From: an uncultured Pelagibacteraceae bacterium
GTDB lineage: Bacteria > Pseudomonadota > Alphaproteobacteria > Pelagibacterales > Pelagibacteraceae
DNA length: 64,000 nt
Direction of reading: 5' to 3'
Assembly: GCA_902518235.1 (NCBI GenBank)
Contig: CABYFN010000002.1
Location: forward strand, 1 to 64,000
Numbering within the stretch: position 1 is the stretch's first letter; every line of letters starts with the position of its first letter. Under the pieces are notes generated by a model. The model ran no database searches. It saw nothing but the letters and a program-made list of their open reading frames with translations, and had not been told where the DNA came from. Below are positions 1 through 8,972 of this stretch, one piece after another. The position numbers and the translations under genes were made by a program.

Positions 1-1143
1 GGACAGAGTTTTTTTATCGGCTTGTTCAATTCTAGTATTAGAGAAACTCTTTCTATTAGTCATGGCCAATTTGGAACGATTTATGCATCTGCAACTCTTT
101 GTAGCAGCTTACTTGTTATTTGGATTGGAAAAAAAATTGATGATGTAAATGTACTGAAGTTTGCTATTTTCGTAACAATACTCCTCTCATTTTCAAGCTT
201 TTTCTTTTCAAAAATCTCATCAGTAGTTTTTTTATTTGTAGCGATATTTTTAATGAGATTTTCTGGTCAAGGAATGATGTCTCACACAGCGTCAACTACA
301 ATCTCTAGATATTTTACAAAGTCTAGGGGACGAGCGTTAAGTATGATTTGGTTTGGTTTATCTTCAGCGGAATTTATTCTACCAGTTCTCATAGTTTATT
401 CTTTAACATTAATGGCTTGGCAAAATATTTGGATTATAATTTCAATATTAGTTTTAATAATTTTACCCTTAGCATCTTATTTTTTAGTCAAAGATGTAAA
501 ACTAGATACCAGAGAAATAGATCAAGATGCAAAATTCAAAGAAGATAAAATTAAACAGTGGAAAAGAATAGAAGTTTTGGGAGATTATAGATTTTATATT
601 ATATCACTTAATATGTTAGCAATGCCGTGGATTGCTACGGGTGTCTTTGTTTACCAATCATTTATCGTAAATTCTAAAGGGTGGGGTGAGTACACAATAG
701 CACAATCTTTTATGTCCTACTCGATTTGTTCTGTTATCACTTTATTAGTCTCTGGATATTTAATTGATAAATTAACGAGTAGAAAATTACTTATATACAT
801 GAACATTCCCTTATTGCTTGCAACATTTGTTATTATGTATTTTGATGCCGCGCAATCAGCTTTCTTATTTTTAGGTTTAATTGGAATATCCAACGGTTTA
901 GCTAATTTATTGGGATCTTCAACTTGGGCTGAAATATATGGAGTAAAATACATTGGCTCAATTAAAGCTTTAACAACTGCTTTGATGGTTTTTGCTACTG
1001 CGTTTGGCACTGCTTTATTTGGAATTTTGATTGATGTTGGCTATTCTATTGAAAAAATAGCAATAATATCTGCAGTATCGATTTCATGTTCTATAGTCTT
1101 ACTTTTCACTGTTAGAAAAAAACTAAATCCAGTTTATCTTTAA
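1..1143 (+). CDS. MFS transporter, 5'-truncated by window edge
   Basis: Inner-membrane major facilitator superfamily permease; substrate unknown. The reading frame is open from base 1 (GQSFFIG...), so the true start lies outside the window and the TTG at 22 is only the first internal start-like codon. About 380 residues are visible, with a run of hydrophobic segments typical of MFS helices and a central charged cytoplasmic loop (about residues 160-185 of the visible part, rich in K, D and E). The polytopic layout supports the family; nothing points to a particular substrate. rpoZ follows after 42 bases on the same strand. Confidence 0.8.
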   Translation, partial: GQSFFIGLFNSSIRETLSISHGQFGTIYASATLCSSLLVIWIGKKIDDVNVLKFAIFVTILLSFSSFFFSKISSVVFLFVAIFLMRFSGQGMMSHTASTTISRYFTKSRGRALSMIWFGLSSAEFILPVLIVYSLTLMAWQNIWIIISILVLIILPLASYFLVKDVKLDTREIDQDAKFKEDKIKQWKRIEVLGDYRFYIISLNMLAMPWIATGVFVYQSFIVNSKGWGEYTIAQSFMSYSICSVITLLVSGYLIDKLTSRKLLIYMNIPLLLATFVIMYFDAAQSAFLFLGLIGISNGLANLLGSSTWAEIYGVKYIGSIKALTTALMVFATAFGTALFGILIDVGYSIEKIAIISAVSISCSIVLLFTVRKKLNPVYL

Positions 1144-1185
1144 TACTGCTTGATTTTTTTATATTCGGGGTGTATCTAACCGACC

Positions 1186-1710
1186 ATGGCAAGAGTTACA
1201 GTTGAAGATTGTATTGATAAAGTTGATAGTCCTTATGAATTAGTATTGGTTGCAAAAGAAAGAGCAACACAGCTAAATTCAGGATTAGAGCCAACATTAG
1301 ATAGAGATAACGATAAAAACACCGTTATAGCATTAAGAGAAATAGCTGAAGAAACAATTAAAGTTCCAGATTTAACTGACGCAGCAGTATATAAATTAAG
1401 AAAACATGTTGAACAAGTTGATGACTCATCTGAAGATGAAGATGATATAGGCGATGATTTTGAAAATCTTTACAAAGGTGAAATTTCAAAGAGTGGTGTT
1501 CCAATACTACCATCTAAAAGAGCAAGAAAAATTCCAGAAAAAATCCAAGTATCAAAAGATGATTTAGCGGAATTACAAAATACTACTGAACAACCGAGTT
1601 CTGATCCAGTTGAAGAAGCACAAGAAGAAGAAGTTGATGTTTCTTTAGACGAAATGAAAGATCAAGAGGAAACTGTATCTGAGGCTTCAGAAACAGAAAA
1701 TCAAGAATAG
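1186..1710 (+). CDS. rpoZ: DNA-directed RNA polymerase omega subunit
   Basis: Small RNA polymerase subunit that assists folding and assembly of beta'. The N-terminal 70 residues carry the family pattern: MARVTVEDC start, the [12 protein letters not shown] helix, and [12 protein letters not shown]. At 174 residues it is longer than the usual 70-130. The extra C-terminal half is very acidic (stretches of D and E around residues 78-93 and 140-174) and low complexity, as in many alphaproteobacterial omegas. The stop codon abuts the stop of the convergent CoA-transferase gene with no gap. Confidence 0.93.
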   Translation: MARVTVEDCIDKVDSPYELVLVAKERATQLNSGLEPTLDRDNDKNTVIALREIAEETIKVPDLTDAAVYKLRKHVEQVDDSSEDEDDIGDDFENLYKGEISKSGVPILPSKRARKIPEKIQVSKDDLAELQNTTEQPSSDPVEEAQEEEVDVSLDEMKDQEETVSEASETENQE

Positions 1711-2853
1711 TTAACCAAATTCTTTTATTATCTTTTCTCTGTGTTCATCTAAATCAGGTATATCTCCTCTAGTTTCCTCGTCTTTGTAAGTAGACATTTT
1801 TATAGGATTTCCTGCTGATTTAAATTCTCCAATTACTTTATGATAAGATTTTATAATCATATTCCTCTCTTTGATTTGAGGATTTTCAACGGCCTGTTTA
1901 ATGTTAAAAATTGGCCCACAAGGAATTTTTAATTCCTCCATTTCTTTCACCCATTCATCTGTAGTTTTTAAACTTAATTTTTTTTCAAAAATTTCTTTTA
2001 ACTGATCCATATTTTCACATCTTAATGAATTAGTATTAAATCTTTCATCGTTCGTTATTTCAGAAATTTTTAATACGTCGCAAAGTTTTGAAAAAAGTTT
2101 GTCATTCCCAGCTGCAATGATTATGTAACTATCTTTTGTTTTGAATGCTTCAAAGGGGGCGATAGAGGGATGTCTTGAACCCATCGGACTAGGAATTTCC
2201 TTTTTAGAGAGATATCTTGCAATTGCATTTTCTAAAATTGCAATCTGACAATCTAACATAGAGACATCAATAAAAGCTCCTTTACCCGTTTTCTGTCTAT
2301 CGTACAAAGCTGCATTTATTCCTATTGCAGTAAACAATCCAGCAGTTATGTCCCCAATCGACGTCCCAACTCTGGTAGGTTCAGAATTTGGATGACCTGT
2401 TACACTCATTAAACCACCCATTCCTTGAACCACCATATCGTATGCAGGTAATTCCTTTAAAGGTCCAGTTTGTCCAAAACCGGATGCAGATGCATAAATT
2501 AATTTAGGATACTTTTTACTCACTTCTTTCCAACCAAAACCCCATTTATCTAATGTGCCAGGCTTAAAATTTTCGACTAAGATATCAGCTTTAGATAATA
2601 TTTTTTCAAATATTTTTTTGTCATCTTCATTCTTTAAATTTAAAGCAATACTTTCTTTTCCTCTATTTAGAGACATAAAGTATGCAGAATAATCTTTAAC
2701 AAAAGGACCAAATTTTCTCGAGTCGTCACCTATTTCTGGGGCTTCAATTTTAATAACTCTCGCACCTAAATCCGAAAGTATCATTGTACAATAAGGTCCA
2801 ACTAAAACCCTTGTTAAATCAACAACTAATAAATTTTTTAATGGTCCATCCAT
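1711..2853 (-). CDS. CaiB/BaiF-family (class III) CoA-transferase
   Basis: Transfers CoA between organic acids via an aspartyl-CoA intermediate; the acid is not known here. Family hallmarks are LLVVDLTRVLVGPYCTMILSDLGA at the N-terminus, the VKxx-type nucleotide pocket region, and GDITAGLFTAIGI containing the expected catalytic Asp. I chose ATG at 2853 (MDGPLKN); the frame is open further to 2904, but those 17 residues look non-coding and are absent from typical homologues. It is divergent from the TRAP operon (93 bases apart). With the malonyl-CoA decarboxylase nearby, it could activate the imported acid as its CoA ester; this is inference. Confidence 0.87.
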   Translation of the reverse strand: MDGPLKNLLVVDLTRVLVGPYCTMILSDLGARVIKIEAPEIGDDSRKFGPFVKDYSAYFMSLNRGKESIALNLKNEDDKKIFEKILSKADILVENFKPGTLDKWGFGWKEVSKKYPKLIYASASGFGQTGPLKELPAYDMVVQGMGGLMSVTGHPNSEPTRVGTSIGDITAGLFTAIGINAALYDRQKTGKGAFIDVSMLDCQIAILENAIARYLSKKEIPSPMGSRHPSIAPFEAFKTKDSYIIIAAGNDKLFSKLCDVLKISEITNDERFNTNSLRCENMDQLKEIFEKKLSLKTTDEWVKEMEELKIPCGPIFNIKQAVENPQIKERNMIIKSYHKVIGEFKSAGNPIKMSTYKDEETRGDIPDLDEHREKIIKEFG

Positions 2854-2946
2854 AACTTCAATTATATGACAAATACTTATATTGACTCTTAGACTTAAGT
2901 TCAATTTAATATAATTTATTAAATTAATCTAAAGAGGGGAAATAAT

Positions 2947-3957
2947 ATGTTTAAAAAAATTAGTTTTTATTTCGCAACATTATTTTTAGCTTTCTCATTG
3001 ATCGGATCAGCTTATGCTGTGACATTAAAAGCAAGCCACCAATGGCCAGGAACGCCTAGAGCGGATGGCTCATATGATCCAAGACACGAGATGGTTCAAA
3101 TAATTGCTGATGAAGTTAAAAAAGCAGGTGTGGATATAGATATCAGAATTTATCCTGCAAAATCACTTTACAAACCAAAAGAACAGTGGAAACCAATGAC
3201 TACAGGTCAATTGGATATATCTGCTTTTCCATTAGGATACGCTGCAAAATTCCATCCAGAATTTGATGCAACTCTTATGCCTGGCACTGTAAAAAATCAT
3301 GACCATGCATTACGTTTTAATAAATCACCTATGATGGTGGAAATTAAAAAAATTATTAATAATGCTGGTGTAGTTGTTTTATCTGACGCCTGGTTAGGTG
3401 GGGGTTTTGCCTCTAAAACTAACTGCATAACAAATCCATCTGATGTTAAAGGACAAGTTATGAGAGCTGCTGGTAAAGCATTTAACCAAATGTTAGCTGG
3501 TGCAGGTGCTGGAATACAAAGTATGCCATCTTCTGAGATTTATACTGGTCTACAAACTGGTGTATTAACGGGTGCAAACACAAGTTCTGGAAGTTTTGTA
3601 AGTTACAAAATTTACGAACAAGTGACTTGCGCAACTCCTCCAGGAGAATATGGTCTATGGTTTATGTATGAGCCAATTTTAATGTCAAAAATGAGTTTTG
3701 ATAAACTTAATGCAAAGCAACAAGATGCTTTAATGAAAGCAGGAAAAGTTGCAGAGAAATACATGACAGCACAAGTAGCAAATCTAGATAAAAAATTTGA
3801 AGATGCTTACAAAGCTGCAGGTGTTAAATTAGCTTACATGACAGCAGAAGACCATGCTGCATGGATTGAAATTGCAAAACAAACTTCGCATAAAGAGTTC
3901 GCCAAAAAAGTACCAGGTGGAGACAAACTTATGGAAATGGCTTTAGCAGTTAAGTAA
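2947..3957 (+). CDS. dctP: TRAP transporter substrate-binding protein (DctP family)
   Basis: Periplasmic solute receptor of a tripartite ATP-independent transporter, delivering an organic acid to the membrane subunits encoded next. Residues 1-24 form a signal peptide ending SAYA. The mature part has DctP features: LKASHQWPGTPR near the start, VKGQVMRAAGKAFNQML in the middle, SSEIYTGLQTGVLTGAN, and a long amphipathic C-terminal helix. 336 residues is normal. A strong ribosome binding site (GAGGGGA, 2934-2940) sits 6 bases before ATG. A terminator-like hairpin follows the gene, implying higher expression than the permeases. Malonate or another dicarboxylate is a plausible ligand from context only. 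Confidence 0.93.
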   Translation: MFKKISFYFATLFLAFSLIGSAYAVTLKASHQWPGTPRADGSYDPRHEMVQIIADEVKKAGVDIDIRIYPAKSLYKPKEQWKPMTTGQLDISAFPLGYAAKFHPEFDATLMPGTVKNHDHALRFNKSPMMVEIKKIINNAGVVVLSDAWLGGGFASKTNCITNPSDVKGQVMRAAGKAFNQMLAGAGAGIQSMPSSEIYTGLQTGVLTGANTSSGSFVSYKIYEQVTCATPPGEYGLWFMYEPILMSKMSFDKLNAKQQDALMKAGKVAEKYMTAQVANLDKKFEDAYKAAGVKLAYMTAEDHAAWIEIAKQTSHKEFAKKVPGGDKLMEMALAVK

Positions 3958-3972
3958 AACAATATATAAAGA

Positions 3973-4006
3973 ACCCCTACTTAAAATATTGAGTGGGGGT
4001 TTTTTT
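3973..4006 (+). terminator. intrinsic terminator/attenuator between dctP and dctQ
   Basis: The arms ACCCCTAC (3973-3980) and GTGGGGGT (3993-4000) form an 8-pair stem with one G-T wobble around a 12-base loop, followed directly by a run of six T. The permease start codon comes immediately after the T run. The arrangement fits partial termination, giving abundant binding protein and less permease. The hairpin could also stabilise the 3' end of the dctP message. Confidence 0.75.
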
Positions 4007-4501
4007 ATGAAAGAACAATATTTAAAATTTTGTAGTTTTTCCTCAAAGGCATGTGGTGCCTTTGCAGTTCTAGCCTTAATATTATCAATTTTGGTAATCG
4101 TTGAATTAGTATTTGAAAGATACTTTTTTCAAAGAGCAATCACATGGCAAACTGAGCTAGTCACAATGCTTTTAGTTGCTTCAACATTTATTGGTAGTGC
4201 TTATGTCTTAAGTGAGAAAGCGCATGTTAGCATGGAGTGGATTTATGATTTTTTATCAAAAAAAAGTATTCTAAGACTTAAAATATTTACCTCATTAATT
4301 AGCTTATTATTTTTTATAATTTTATTCTATTTTGGTTATTTAATGGTTGAAGAAGCTTTTACTAAAAATTATTCAACAGGAACAGTTTGGGACCCTCCTT
4401 TATGGATACCTTATTCATCAATGATGATTGGAGCTGTACTAATGATACTTCAATACATTGCAGAAATTATTAAGCTTATTGACGAGGAGGATGGTAATTA
4501 A
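4007..4501 (+). CDS. dctQ: TRAP transporter small permease (DctQ family)
   Basis: Small membrane subunit of the TRAP transporter, predicted to have four transmembrane helices. ATG at 4007 (MKEQYLKFC) is preferred; an upstream in-frame TTG at 3989 lies inside the terminator hairpin. The protein is 164 residues, normal for DctQ, with the family's W-x-x-E region near ITWQTELVTMLLVAS and HVSMEWIYD after helix two. Its stop overlaps the next start by one base (TAATG), so it is translationally coupled to dctM. Confidence 0.9.
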   Translation: MKEQYLKFCSFSSKACGAFAVLALILSILVIVELVFERYFFQRAITWQTELVTMLLVASTFIGSAYVLSEKAHVSMEWIYDFLSKKSILRLKIFTSLISLLFFIILFYFGYLMVEEAFTKNYSTGTVWDPPLWIPYSSMMIGAVLMILQYIAEIIKLIDEEDGN

Positions 4502-5832
4502 TGGATCCTTTATTAATAGCAGTAATTGTTGCAGTTTTCACGTTGGTAGTTTTATTTTCTGGAATACCAATTGCTTTTGGTTTAAGTTTTGTCTCAATAG
4601 CACTTCTAGTTACATTTGAAGGCTTTCAAATGTTAGATGTTTTTGCAGAAACATTTTATGCTGGATTAAATTCTTTTGTTTTACTTTCAATACCAATGTT
4701 TATTTTAATGGGAATGGCTGTTGCCAACTCTCCAGCGGGAAAAGATTTATATACCGGTTTAGATAGATGGCTTTGGAGAGTTCCAGGTGGACTTGTAATT
4801 TCTAATATTGGCGCTTGTTCAGTTTTCGCTGCCCTAAGTGGATCAAGTCCTGCAACTTGTGCAGCAATTGGAACTATGGGTATACCTGAAATGAGAAAAA
4901 GAGGGTACTCAGATCAAATAGCAACAGGAACAATAGCAGCCGGTGGAACTTTAGGAGTTTTAATCCCACCAAGTATTGTTCTAATTGTTTATGGAATTGC
5001 AACTGGAACATCAATAGGAAGATTGTTTTTATGTGGTTTGATACCAGGGTTCATGTTGGCAGGTATGTTTGCAATATGGGCTCTTATACATAGTTATTTT
5101 ATTGATAAAGATTCTGCGAGAGCTTTAAAGAATAGAACACCCCCAACATTAAAAGAAAAAATTGAGGTGTTGCCAAGAATTCTTCCTTTCTTAGCTATCA
5201 TAGCTGGTGTCCTATACGTGCTATATGGTGGAGTTGCGACACCTTCAGAAGCTTCAGGTGTTGGAGCATTTTTAGTTTTTGTATTGATCGCTGTTGTTTA
5301 TAAAATTTATCAACCAAAAAAAATATGGAATATTGTTAAAGTTTCAATGAAAGAAAGTGTGATGATAATGTTTATTATCGCTGCATCCTACCTTTTTGCT
5401 TTTACCTTATCACAACTTTACGTAACACAATCTTTAGCCCAGAGTATGGTCGAGTTAAGCTCTAACAAATGGGTAGTATTTATTTTAATTAATATTTTTT
5501 TACTTATAGCTGGTTTCTTCTTACCACCAGTTGCCGTTATAGTAATGACGTCTGCAATATTGTTACCAGTTATAACTACTTTAGGATTTGATCCGTATTG
5601 GTTTGCAATTGTATTTACGATAAATATGGAAATTGGTCTTATTACTCCACCCGTTGGACTTAACCTTTATATTATCAAGGGTATTACGCCAGACGTTAGT
5701 TTATCTGAAATATTAAAAGGATCTATACCATTTATGATAATTATGGCTTTAGCTATATTAATTTTGTGTATTTTTCCTGAAATTGTTACTTGGCTTCCTG
5801 ATAAAATAATGGGCAAAAGTTTAGGTTTTTAA
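4501..5832 (+). CDS. dctM: TRAP transporter large permease (DctM family)
   Basis: Transport-channel subunit of the TRAP system, driving ion-coupled uptake of the solute bound by the receptor. 443 residues with about 12 hydrophobic segments. Family motifs visible include GIPIAFGLS, the SIPMFILMGMAV stretch, the glycine-rich AGGTLGVLIPPSIVLIVYGIATGTSIGRLF region, and NMEIGLITPPVGLNLYII near the C-terminus. A GAGGAGG ribosome binding site lies in the end of dctQ (4484-4490). Malonyl-CoA decarboxylase follows after 15 bases. Confidence 0.95.
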   Translation: MDPLLIAVIVAVFTLVVLFSGIPIAFGLSFVSIALLVTFEGFQMLDVFAETFYAGLNSFVLLSIPMFILMGMAVANSPAGKDLYTGLDRWLWRVPGGLVISNIGACSVFAALSGSSPATCAAIGTMGIPEMRKRGYSDQIATGTIAAGGTLGVLIPPSIVLIVYGIATGTSIGRLFLCGLIPGFMLAGMFAIWALIHSYFIDKDSARALKNRTPPTLKEKIEVLPRILPFLAIIAGVLYVLYGGVATPSEASGVGAFLVFVLIAVVYKIYQPKKIWNIVKVSMKESVMIMFIIAASYLFAFTLSQLYVTQSLAQSMVELSSNKWVVFILINIFLLIAGFFLPPVAVIVMTSAILLPVITTLGFDPYWFAIVFTINMEIGLITPPVGLNLYIIKGITPDVSLSEILKGSIPFMIIMALAILILCIFPEIVTWLPDKIMGKSLGF

Positions 5833-5847
5833 TATATAAAAAACACC

Positions 5848-7155
5848 ATGTTGAATATAAAAAGAATTTTTGAGACCATTGCTGATGCTGGACAAAAGAT
5901 TTTAGAAAAAAAATCCTTTAAAAGTATTGCAAAAAAAAGAGATCTATTAGATCTTTGTGATGACCTGTTGTCTACTAAAGGAGCAGCTTTTGGAATTACA
6001 TTGGCAAGAGATATATTATTTAGATATCAAAATTTATCTAATGAAGAAAAAAATAAATTTTTAATTGACGTTAATGAAAAGTATAAACCAGATCCATTAA
6101 AAATTGATGAGGCTATTAAGAAATACAGCGTTGCCCAAGATGATTACTCAATTTTAAATTTATCAAAAGTTACCTCTGGCATAAGAAAAGAACTATTTGT
6201 TAGATTAAATATGGCTCCCAATGGTACATCTGAGATTGTTTCATTAAGAGAAGATTTAGTAAAATTAATGAAGGATAAGCCAGAATTAAAAAGTTTGGAT
6301 TATGATCTAATCGATATATTTAAAAATTGGTTCAACCCTGGCTTCCTGAAGCTAAGAAAAATAACATGGGACACAAAAGCAAATATTTTAGAAAAATTAT
6401 TAAAATATGAAAAAGTTCATTCAATGAAAGATATGAATGAATTAAAAAGAAGACTTGGAAAAGATAGAAGATTCTTTGCATATTTTCATCCTGCTTTAGA
6501 AGACGAGCCTATAATATTTGTTGAGATAGCTTTAACCAAAGGATTAAGTCAATCTATACAAGAATTAACAAGACCTTCAAATGAAAACCTAAAAAAATAT
6601 GATACAGCAACTTTCTATTCAATAAGTAACTGCCAAGATGGTTTATCAAGAGTAACTCTAGGAAATTTTTTAATTAAAAGAGTTGTCTACGAACTTCAAG
6701 AAGAACTTCCAGATATAAAATATTTTGGAACTTTGTCACCAATGGTTGGATTTGCCAATTGGTTTAAAAAAATGGATAGCAATCAAGCAGCAGAGATTTT
6801 AGGTGAAGCTAATAAAAACAGTTTAGATTTTTTAAAATCATCTGATTTAAAAATAGGAGATAAACGAATAGCTGATAGTAAGCAGATGATAAGCAAACTT
6901 GCAGCAAATTATTTAGTAAAACAGAAAAATAATTTTGGATTTCCAATTAATGATGTTTGTAGATTTCATCTTAAAAACGGAGCTGATATCGATGATATTG
7001 CCATAAATGCAAACGTTTCAGAGGTAGGTTTTAAAAGGTCTTTTGGCGTAATGGTTAATTATAGATATGAATTAGCAAAAATTGAGAAAAATCACCAAGA
7101 ATATGTAAACGAGAAGAAAGTTAATATATCCAATAAAGTTAAAAAATATGTCTAA
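5848..7155 (+). CDS. malonyl-CoA decarboxylase
   Basis: Converts malonyl-CoA to acetyl-CoA and CO2. The family signature FAYFHPALEDEPIIFVEIALT is present near residues 209-229. The expected catalytic serine region (SISNCQDGL, about residue 257, then GNFLIKRVVYEL) and the catalytic histidine (CRFHLKNGA, about residue 374) are conserved, and the conserved MVNYRYEL closes the C-terminus. 435 residues is normal for a bacterial member. It lies in one run with the TRAP genes and overlaps dusA by 8 bases. With a TRAP uptake system and a CoA-transferase close by, a malonate assimilation route is likely (malonate in, CoA transfer, decarboxylation). The transferred acid has not been shown. Confidence 0.92.
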   Translation: MLNIKRIFETIADAGQKILEKKSFKSIAKKRDLLDLCDDLLSTKGAAFGITLARDILFRYQNLSNEEKNKFLIDVNEKYKPDPLKIDEAIKKYSVAQDDYSILNLSKVTSGIRKELFVRLNMAPNGTSEIVSLREDLVKLMKDKPELKSLDYDLIDIFKNWFNPGFLKLRKITWDTKANILEKLLKYEKVHSMKDMNELKRRLGKDRRFFAYFHPALEDEPIIFVEIALTKGLSQSIQELTRPSNENLKKYDTATFYSISNCQDGLSRVTLGNFLIKRVVYELQEELPDIKYFGTLSPMVGFANWFKKMDSNQAAEILGEANKNSLDFLKSSDLKIGDKRIADSKQMISKLAANYLVKQKNNFGFPINDVCRFHLKNGADIDDIAINANVSEVGFKRSFGVMVNYRYELAKIEKNHQEYVNEKKVNISNKVKKYV

Positions 7156-8149
7156 GATTAATAGATTGGTGTCAGTTGCCCCTATGATGGATTGCACTGA
7201 TAGGCACGAAAGATACTTTTTAAGATTGATAAGTAAAAATGTGCTTCTTTACACTGAAATGGTTGTTTCAGAGGCAATCGATAGAGGAGATAAGGATAGA
7301 CTGTTATCCTTCGACCTAAGAGAAAAACCAGTAGCCTTACAATTAGGTGGTTCTACACCAAGATTGTTAGCAAATTCTGCAAAAATTGGTGAGGATTATG
7401 GATATGACGAAATTAATTTAAACTTAGGTTGTCCAAGTAAAAAAGTTCAAAAGAACAAATTTGGTGCATGTTTAATCAAAGAGCCAAATTTAGTTGCTGA
7501 TTGTTTGTCAGAAATGATTAATTCAACGTCTTTACCAGTCACTGTTAAGACTAGAATTGGTTATGACGACGTAGAGGATTACGAACATCTTTATAATTTT
7601 ATAAATACTTTAAAAGACACAGGAGTTAAAACTTTTATAATTCATGCAAGAAAAGCAATGCTTGGTAAATTTACACCTAAACAAAATCTCAATATACCTC
7701 CACTAAAATATGATTATGTATATAAACTAAAGCAAGATTTCAAAGATCTAGAAATAGTCATTAATGGCGGTGTCACCTCTGTAGAGGAAGTAAAAGATCA
7801 TTTAGAAAGAGTAGATGGAGCAATGATTGGCAGATCTGTTTATCATTCGCCTTACCTTTTAGCTGATATTGAAAAAGAGATATTCAATAATCAAAATATA
7901 AAAGATCGAGAAGAAATCGTTGAAGATTTAATTGACTACGTTAAAGCTGAAGTGAAAAAAGGTACAAGAGTAAATCAAGTTATGAGACATACACTTGGTT
8001 TATTTCATGGACAAACTGGCTCTAGTCACTGGAAAAGATACTTAAGTGAAAATATGTGTGTAAGAGATGCTGACGTAAAAAAAATTGATCATATTATGGA
8101 TAAAGTTAGACTTTCTCCTAAATTACATTCTTCAGGTCGAATTGATTAA
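7148..8149 (+). CDS. dusA: tRNA-dihydrouridine synthase A
   Basis: FMN enzyme reducing uridine to dihydrouridine at positions 20/20a of the tRNA D-loop. The N-terminus VSVAPMMDCTDRHERYFLR is characteristic of DusA rather than DusB or DusC. NLNLGCPSKKVQKNKFGACLI holds the catalytic Cys (FGACL), VTVKTRIGYDD is the FMN/substrate strand, and NGGVTSVEEVKDHLERVDGAMIGRSVYHSPYLL is the phosphate-binding end of the barrel. 333 residues matches the family. It overlaps the preceding decarboxylase by 8 bases. Confidence 0.94.
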   Translation: MSKINRLVSVAPMMDCTDRHERYFLRLISKNVLLYTEMVVSEAIDRGDKDRLLSFDLREKPVALQLGGSTPRLLANSAKIGEDYGYDEINLNLGCPSKKVQKNKFGACLIKEPNLVADCLSEMINSTSLPVTVKTRIGYDDVEDYEHLYNFINTLKDTGVKTFIIHARKAMLGKFTPKQNLNIPPLKYDYVYKLKQDFKDLEIVINGGVTSVEEVKDHLERVDGAMIGRSVYHSPYLLADIEKEIFNNQNIKDREEIVEDLIDYVKAEVKKGTRVNQVMRHTLGLFHGQTGSSHWKRYLSENMCVRDADVKKIDHIMDKVRLSPKLHSSGRID

Positions 8150-8972
8150 TACTATTCTCTCTAATCAGTATTATTTATTAATTTTATTAATGATAATAAC
8201 TGCTTTTCCTGTAGGATTTTTTGCAGGCTATTTTGGAATAGGTGGAGGTTTAATTTCTGTTCCTGTTCTTTTTTTTATTTTTGAAACAGCAAATGTTGAT
8301 AAATCTTATTTGATGCATCTATCAGTAGGAACCGCTTTTTCAATTACAATTTTTACATCCACTGTTTCAGTTATGACACACAGAAAGCATAAAGCTGTAG
8401 ATATAAATATTTTAAAAACTTATGGAGTATTTGTAATATTGGGAGTTTCACTCGGCACGTATATGGCAGCAATGCTAAATACAAAATCATTAGTTTTATT
8501 TTTTGCCGTTGTTGTTTATTTTTTTGGTGGGTATTTGCTATTAATAAAGCAAGAATTAAAAAAAAATAAAAGTTTTAAATTACTTCCAAAGGCTACCTTT
8601 GGTTTCTTGTCAGGTTTTATTTCTGCACCCATGGGGATAACAGGAGCAATGATGAACGTGCCGATATTAAGATATTTTGGATATCCAATTAGTAGAGCCA
8701 TAGGAAGTTCTGCAGCTATAGGACTTGTAATAGCGTCCATTGGATCTATTGGTTTTTTAACTTCAGGTTTTTTATTAAAAGCAAATCTTCCTATGAGCTT
8801 AGGTTTTGTAAATATTCCTGCATTCTTGATATTCATCCCCATCACATCTTTCATGGCTCGGGTTGGAGCTAATATGGTTCACACTTCAGATAAAAATAAA
8901 ACACAAAGAATGTTTGGGGTATTTTTATATGTTATAGGAACTCTGTTTTTGATTAGGTTTTTAGACCTCTAA
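8142..8972 (+). CDS. TauE/SafE-family sulfite/organosulfonate permease
   Basis: Multi-pass inner-membrane transporter of the TauE/SafE (DUF81) family, associated with export or uptake of sulfur oxyanions and small organic acids; the substrate here is unknown. Two pseudo-repeats are visible: GFFAGYFGIGGGLISVPVLFF near the N-terminus and GFLSGFISAPMGITGAMMNVPIL in the second half. The start is uncertain. The frame is open from 8085, but that stretch lies inside dusA. The TTG at 8142 keeps a full first helix and gives a short overlap; ATG at 8190 would cut into helix one. The stop abuts the convergent phosphohexomutase stop. Confidence 0.85.
   Translation: MINTILSNQYYLLILLMIITAFPVGFFAGYFGIGGGLISVPVLFFIFETANVDKSYLMHLSVGTAFSITIFTSTVSVMTHRKHKAVDINILKTYGVFVILGVSLGTYMAAMLNTKSLVLFFAVVVYFFGGYLLLIKQELKKNKSFKLLPKATFGFLSGFISAPMGITGAMMNVPILRYFGYPISRAIGSSAAIGLVIASIGSIGFLTSGFLLKANLPMSLGFVNIPAFLIFIPITSFMARVGANMVHTSDKNKTQRMFGVFLYVIGTLFLIRFLDL

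Noticed and set aside
717-1010. 97-codon minus-strand ORF inside the MFS gene
   Set aside because: Shadow frame opposite conserved transmembrane helices; no start signal or homology.
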